Assembly (NCBI GenBank): GCA_020425605.1
Contig: JAGQRH010000007.1
Span: 1 to 64,000, forward strand
Direction: 5' to 3'
Source of the DNA: Planctomycetota bacterium
GTDB taxonomy: Bacteria > Planctomycetota > UBA8742 > UBA2392
Length of the DNA stretch: 64,000 nucleotides
The notes below the pieces were generated by a model. That model saw nothing but the letters and a program-made list of their open reading frames with translations, made no database searches and was not told the origin of the DNA. Positions 61,166 to 64,000 of the stretch are shown here, one piece after another; positions within the stretch are counted from its first letter, which is position 1, and the number at the start of each line of letters is the position of its first letter. The position numbers were made by a program, and so were the translations under genes.

Positions 61166-62901
61166 CCGTTGATTGCGTCGTTCAGCGCCTCGATCTCTGC
61201 TTCCAGTTCGGCCTGCAGATTCAGCAGCGCGTCTTTCTTCTTCTGGTAGTCGGCAATTGCTTCCTTGTCGCCTTCTTCTTTTGCAGCCTCGATGGCGACT
61301 TCCAGGAATTGCAGGCGGTTCTTCAGCGCATCGCGTTCCGACGTGGTGTTTTCCAGCTCGTCTTTCAGCGCCTCCTGTGTCATATCGCCGAGCGCCTGCC
61401 GAACGATCAGCGTTTCGCCGCGCTTCAGCAGCCGCAACTCGCAGTCATCACAGATCAGCTCCACGATCTGCCGAGGCTTGATCTTGGACAGCGACAGCGT
61501 GACCGCCGTGTCTTCGCCGGCGGGAAGTTCGTTCTGGATATCCAGCCCGCTTCGTTTGGCGATATCCATCAGCACCTCGCTGAGCAGCATGTCCTGGTAG
61601 TTGACGCTGATCGGCTTGTCGGGGTCGGCGTTCCGATCGGGGGTGCTGGTCTCACCGGCTCCCTTCTTCAGGATGATCACGTCGCCATCCTCAATCATGA
61701 CAAGGCCATTCGCGGTGCAGATTGCTCGAAGCACATCGCGGGGCTTTGCATTCTCCATCTTGATCGTGATCTTCGTGTCAAGCTCTCCTTCGATTACCAG
61801 CTGCAGCCCAGTACGCAGCGCGATGTAGTGCATCGCCTCGTGAATGCCCTTCTGCACGAAGTCGACAGTAATCGGCGCATCTGGATCGGTCTTGAAACCG
61901 CTGGGCGCTGCGTCAGCCTCTTCCTTGTACGTTTTCAATGCCAGCTTCAGCTCGTCGAGTTCGCGTTGGGCTTCTGTCACCGCCATCTTGGCGTCGCGGT
62001 CGTTCGGGTTCTTCTTGAGAGCCGCTGTAAGTTCCGTCAACGCCTCCTCCTGATTGTGAATCTTGAGTTCGTATTCGCGGATGTTCGTGCCCCGGGCGAG
62101 CTTGTAGTACTCATCCTCGAGCTTGTCGTAGTCCGCCTGGTGTTGCGCCCGCGTGTCCTTGAGCTTCTTGATCTGTTCGGGCGTGCCGTTTTTCTCGGCC
62201 GCCTTGATGTCTTTGTCGACGCTTTCGATCTTCGAATTCAAGTCGCGAATCTTCCCTTCGACTTCCTCCAGACGGGCTTTGTCCGCCTTGATGTCCTTCT
62301 CGAATGCGGACCAGTCCTGCTTCTTCGCGGCGTCGTCCTGCGCCTCGACCTTCTGTGCCTCGATCAATGAGCCGTCGACGACGGCCGTGCCGGCCAGCAC
62401 GCAAATGGCCAATCCGCCGGCCTGAATCCACTTGAAGTTCATTGCATTCTCCATTCCATTGCGCCGCAGCCAGTCACTCTGGGACTGCAGCTCCGTTTCG
62501 TCGGGGACCTCCCCGACCCTCACAAGTACCCGGCCGGTGACTTGTTCGATCTGTGTGTCTGCACGTGAGACGACCGGCGCGCCGCCCGTAAGCGCGTACC
62601 AGCCTTCGTTGACTTCGAGCTTTCCTTCCCGCAATTCATAGGCACCGCCTGAGGCGGCGACGCCGTCCGGCAATGGACTCGCCTGGCGCGGCAGGACCAC
62701 CAGGGCAACCAGACCGATCGCGAGCAGCACGCCTGCGGCCTGCAGCCAGAGCCAGTTTCGCGGGCGTGGTCTTTGCTCCGCGGTCTCAACGGGCGCTTGC
62801 ACCTCGCGTGACAGAATGTGAGTGACCAGGTCTTCCGAGGGGCCGCCGTGGTACAGCTCATCGAGGGCAGTCTCCAGGTATCGCTCCCTGTGTTCGGTCA
62901 T
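61162..62901 (-). CDS. anti-sigma-like membrane protein fused to a coiled-coil/STN-domain protein
   Basis: A 579-residue protein overlapping the ECF sigma gene as ATGA, so the pair is co-translated. Residues 1-45 are cytoplasmic and helical, like a zinc-less anti-sigma domain. There is a membrane helix at ~50-70 and a FecR-like beta region at ~80-130 (GGAYELREGKLEVNEGWYAL). Then, at Met154, comes a second signal-like start (MNFKWIQAGGLAICVLAGTAVV), a long coiled coil (~185-325), and two STN/secretin-N-like domains (KPRDVLRAICTANGLVMIEDGDVIIL; LSEVLMDIAKRSGLDIQNELP). The C-terminal end is another coiled coil. Two ancestral genes appear fused; GGAG before Met154 hints that an internal 426-residue product is also made. 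Confidence 0.75.
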   Translation of the reverse strand: MTEHRERYLETALDELYHGGPSEDLVTHILSREVQAPVETAEQRPRPRNWLWLQAAGVLLAIGLVALVVLPRQASPLPDGVAASGGAYELREGKLEVNEGWYALTGGAPVVSRADTQIEQVTGRVLVRVGEVPDETELQSQSDWLRRNGMENAMNFKWIQAGGLAICVLAGTAVVDGSLIEAQKVEAQDDAAKKQDWSAFEKDIKADKARLEEVEGKIRDLNSKIESVDKDIKAAEKNGTPEQIKKLKDTRAQHQADYDKLEDEYYKLARGTNIREYELKIHNQEEALTELTAALKKNPNDRDAKMAVTEAQRELDELKLALKTYKEEADAAPSGFKTDPDAPITVDFVQKGIHEAMHYIALRTGLQLVIEGELDTKITIKMENAKPRDVLRAICTANGLVMIEDGDVIILKKGAGETSTPDRNADPDKPISVNYQDMLLSEVLMDIAKRSGLDIQNELPAGEDTAVTLSLSKIKPRQIVELICDDCELRLLKRGETLIVRQALGDMTQEALKDELENTTSERDALKNRLQFLEVAIEAAKEEGDKEAIADYQKKKDALLNLQAELEAEIEALNDAING

Positions 62902-63404
62902 CGGAGCCTCCGTTCGATGCAATCACGCAGGTGCTGTCGTGCCCGCTGCAGCAGAGTCTTCACGCCATTGGCCTTCATCTCCAGCGCCGCGCCGATTGCC
63001 TCAAGGCTGAGCTGGTCGCGATACTGCAGCTGCACTGCTTCGCGGGCCTTGCCAGCCAGCGTGCGTTCGCATTCCTGCAACGCGTCCAGATAGGCGTCTC
63101 CCTGGCTGTCCCCGGCACACTCGACGAAGACAGCGTCGGCCGCATCCATGGCTGACTCTGACGATCGCTGGCGGCGGGCCTCAAGGTACGTGTAGCGCGC
63201 TATGCCACGAAGGTAGGCAGCCGTGGGCTCATGGCCCTGAAAGGTGAACGGCTTGCGAAGGAAGACGAGAAACGTCTCCTGAGTCAGGTCGTCAGCAAGC
63301 GTGCGGTCTGCGCCGAGAAAGCGCAGATAGCGCCAGACACCAAGGTGGTGGCGGCGAACCAGCGTCTCGCGGTCGGGCACGATTTCCATCGACAGGGTTT
63401 CCAT
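62898..63404 (-). CDS. ECF-family RNA polymerase sigma factor
   Basis: A 168-residue sigma-70 family protein. Region 2 is visible as HHLGVWRYLRFLGADRTLADDLTQETFLVFLRKP, typical of ECF factors; region 4 is the helix-turn-helix QYRDQLSLEAIGAALEMKANGVKTLLQRARQHLRDCI. It directs RNA polymerase to a stress or envelope regulon. The partner anti-sigma gene follows with an ATGA overlap, a standard arrangement. I start at ATG 63404; ATG 63389 is possible. Target genes cannot be named from this window. Confidence 0.88.
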   Translation of the reverse strand: METLSMEIVPDRETLVRRHHLGVWRYLRFLGADRTLADDLTQETFLVFLRKPFTFQGHEPTAAYLRGIARYTYLEARRQRSSESAMDAADAVFVECAGDSQGDAYLDALQECERTLAGKAREAVQLQYRDQLSLEAIGAALEMKANGVKTLLQRARQHLRDCIERRLR

Positions 63405-63461
63405 CGCCCTTAACCGGGCGCCGGAGGCCAAGCGTATTCAAGAATCCGAAGAAAATCTTCC

Positions 63462-64000
63462 CTAACGCAGGTTCAGGTCGAGTTGCTTGCCCCCGCGCAG
63501 CACGCGCACGCTGAGTAGCTTGGGGTCGAGGCTCCAGCCCAGGGCCTGGCCCAGGTCGCTGGAATTGCGGACGTGCGTGCCGTTGACCTCGACAATCACG
63601 TCGCCCGCACGCAGATCGAGCTGGGCAGCGAGTGTGGCCTGCGGGTCGGACGCCGGGTCCTTGAACAAGGCTGGAATGGTCTCGTCGACGCGCAGCGCGG
63701 CGCCGTCGCTGATGCCCAGCATGCGGGCCTCGGACAACGGCAGACCGCTCACCAGCGCGCCGAACCCGAAGAAGGCCCCGGGGTCTTCCCCGAACTCAGC
63801 GAACTTCGCGGCCCGCAACTGTGCGTCCGTAGTAGCTGCCGTGCGCAATTCTGCCCCGGTCATCAACGTGCCGCCCACTACGGCTACGCGAGACTCAAAT
63901 ACGCCCACGGCCGTAATCCGTGCCGTGACCCCGCCCGGGCCACTGAGCGTATCGCCGACACGCAGCCCGTCTTTCAGGCCCGCATCGATCAGCAGCCCGT
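63462..64000 (-). CDS. PDZ-domain protein (5' part beyond window)
   Basis: The frame is open from the edge, so this is the C-terminal ~180 residues of a longer protein. Translated past the first internal GTG, it reads LLIDAGLKDGLRVGDTLSG and RITAVGVFESRVAVV, a beta-barrel segment like those of MreC-type proteins. Its C terminus is a PDZ domain (LRAGDVIVEVNGTHVRNSSDLGQAL, SVRVLRGGKQLDLNL). It is likely periplasmic. It stands 57 bases upstream of the sigma factor on the same strand. The family cannot be settled without the N terminus. Confidence 0.7.
   Translation of the reverse strand, partial: GLLIDAGLKDGLRVGDTLSGPGGVTARITAVGVFESRVAVVGGTLMTGAELRTAATTDAQLRAAKFAEFGEDPGAFFGFGALVSGLPLSEARMLGISDGAALRVDETIPALFKDPASDPQATLAAQLDLRAGDVIVEVNGTHVRNSSDLGQALGWSLDPKLLSVRVLRGGKQLDLNLR

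Overview
This 64 kb window is dense, high-GC bacterial chromosome. I count 53 protein genes and no rRNA, tRNA, CRISPR array, insertion sequence or phage gene. No gene-free stretch exceeds about 235 bases; the longest are 46724-46957 and 25050-25273. The organism is Gram-negative: it has a Kdo transferase (waaA), an OprP-like porin, many lipoproteins and PBP2. The mix of secreted PA14, beta-helix and toroid proteins, an FHA protein, a dynamin-like GTPase, short C-terminal sorting tails and scattered housekeeping genes suggests Planctomycetota or a PVC-group relative. That placement is inference; no marker in the window settles it.

Layout. 1-3.5 kb: mnmG (cut by the edge) divergent from birA, a SnoaL-like protein, a methyltransferase and a CNHC thioredoxin-fold protein. 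3.5-8.3 kb: two paralogous lipoproteins, then a translationally coupled acyl-CoA-type operon (MDR reductase, ABM protein, VOC protein, enoyl-CoA hydratase, 3-hydroxyacyl-CoA dehydrogenase). 8.3-15.1 kb: dxr, citrate synthase, pyrH and frr, with a 914-residue Gly-rich surface protein inserted antisense between pyrH and frr. 15.1-29.4 kb: an envelope and secreted block (porin, C-terminally anchored protein, dynamin-like GTPase, PA14 protein, CocE-type hydrolase, a tandem esterase pair of which one copy has lost its catalytic residues, CruF-like membrane protein). 29.5-36.7 kb: aspS, FHA protein, and two lipoproteins. 36.8-41 kb: waaA operon with two small membrane proteins and a polytopic spermidine-synthase-like protein. 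41-48.2 kb: nadB, serS, an amidohydrolase, ribBA and a thioredoxin-reductase-like flavoprotein lacking its cysteines. 48.2-52.6 kb: hutH and a five-gene operon (Mrp, bacilliredoxin, two small paralogs, SRAP protein). 52.7-64 kb: PBP2, an epimerase, a radical SAM enzyme, a toroid protein, uvrD/pcrA, an ECF sigma/anti-sigma pair and a PDZ protein cut by the edge.

Two genome-wide features show through. First, several genes that head a transcription unit have a -10-like hexamer (TANNNT) ending 6-8 bases before the start codon and no Shine-Dalgarno, whereas operon-internal genes have clear GGAG-type sites; this suggests many leaderless mRNAs. Second, at least seven intergenic palindromes, most built from degenerate short-period repeats (7, 9 or 10 bases), sit mostly just after stop codons. 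Three convergent gene pairs end in a shared CTAG, each strand reading TAG. The most notable protein-level oddities are active-site losses: SRAP Cys2 to Pro, a TrxR-like protein without CxxC, an esterase paralog without Ser/His, and a zincin-like lipoprotein with HEWAS instead of HExxH.
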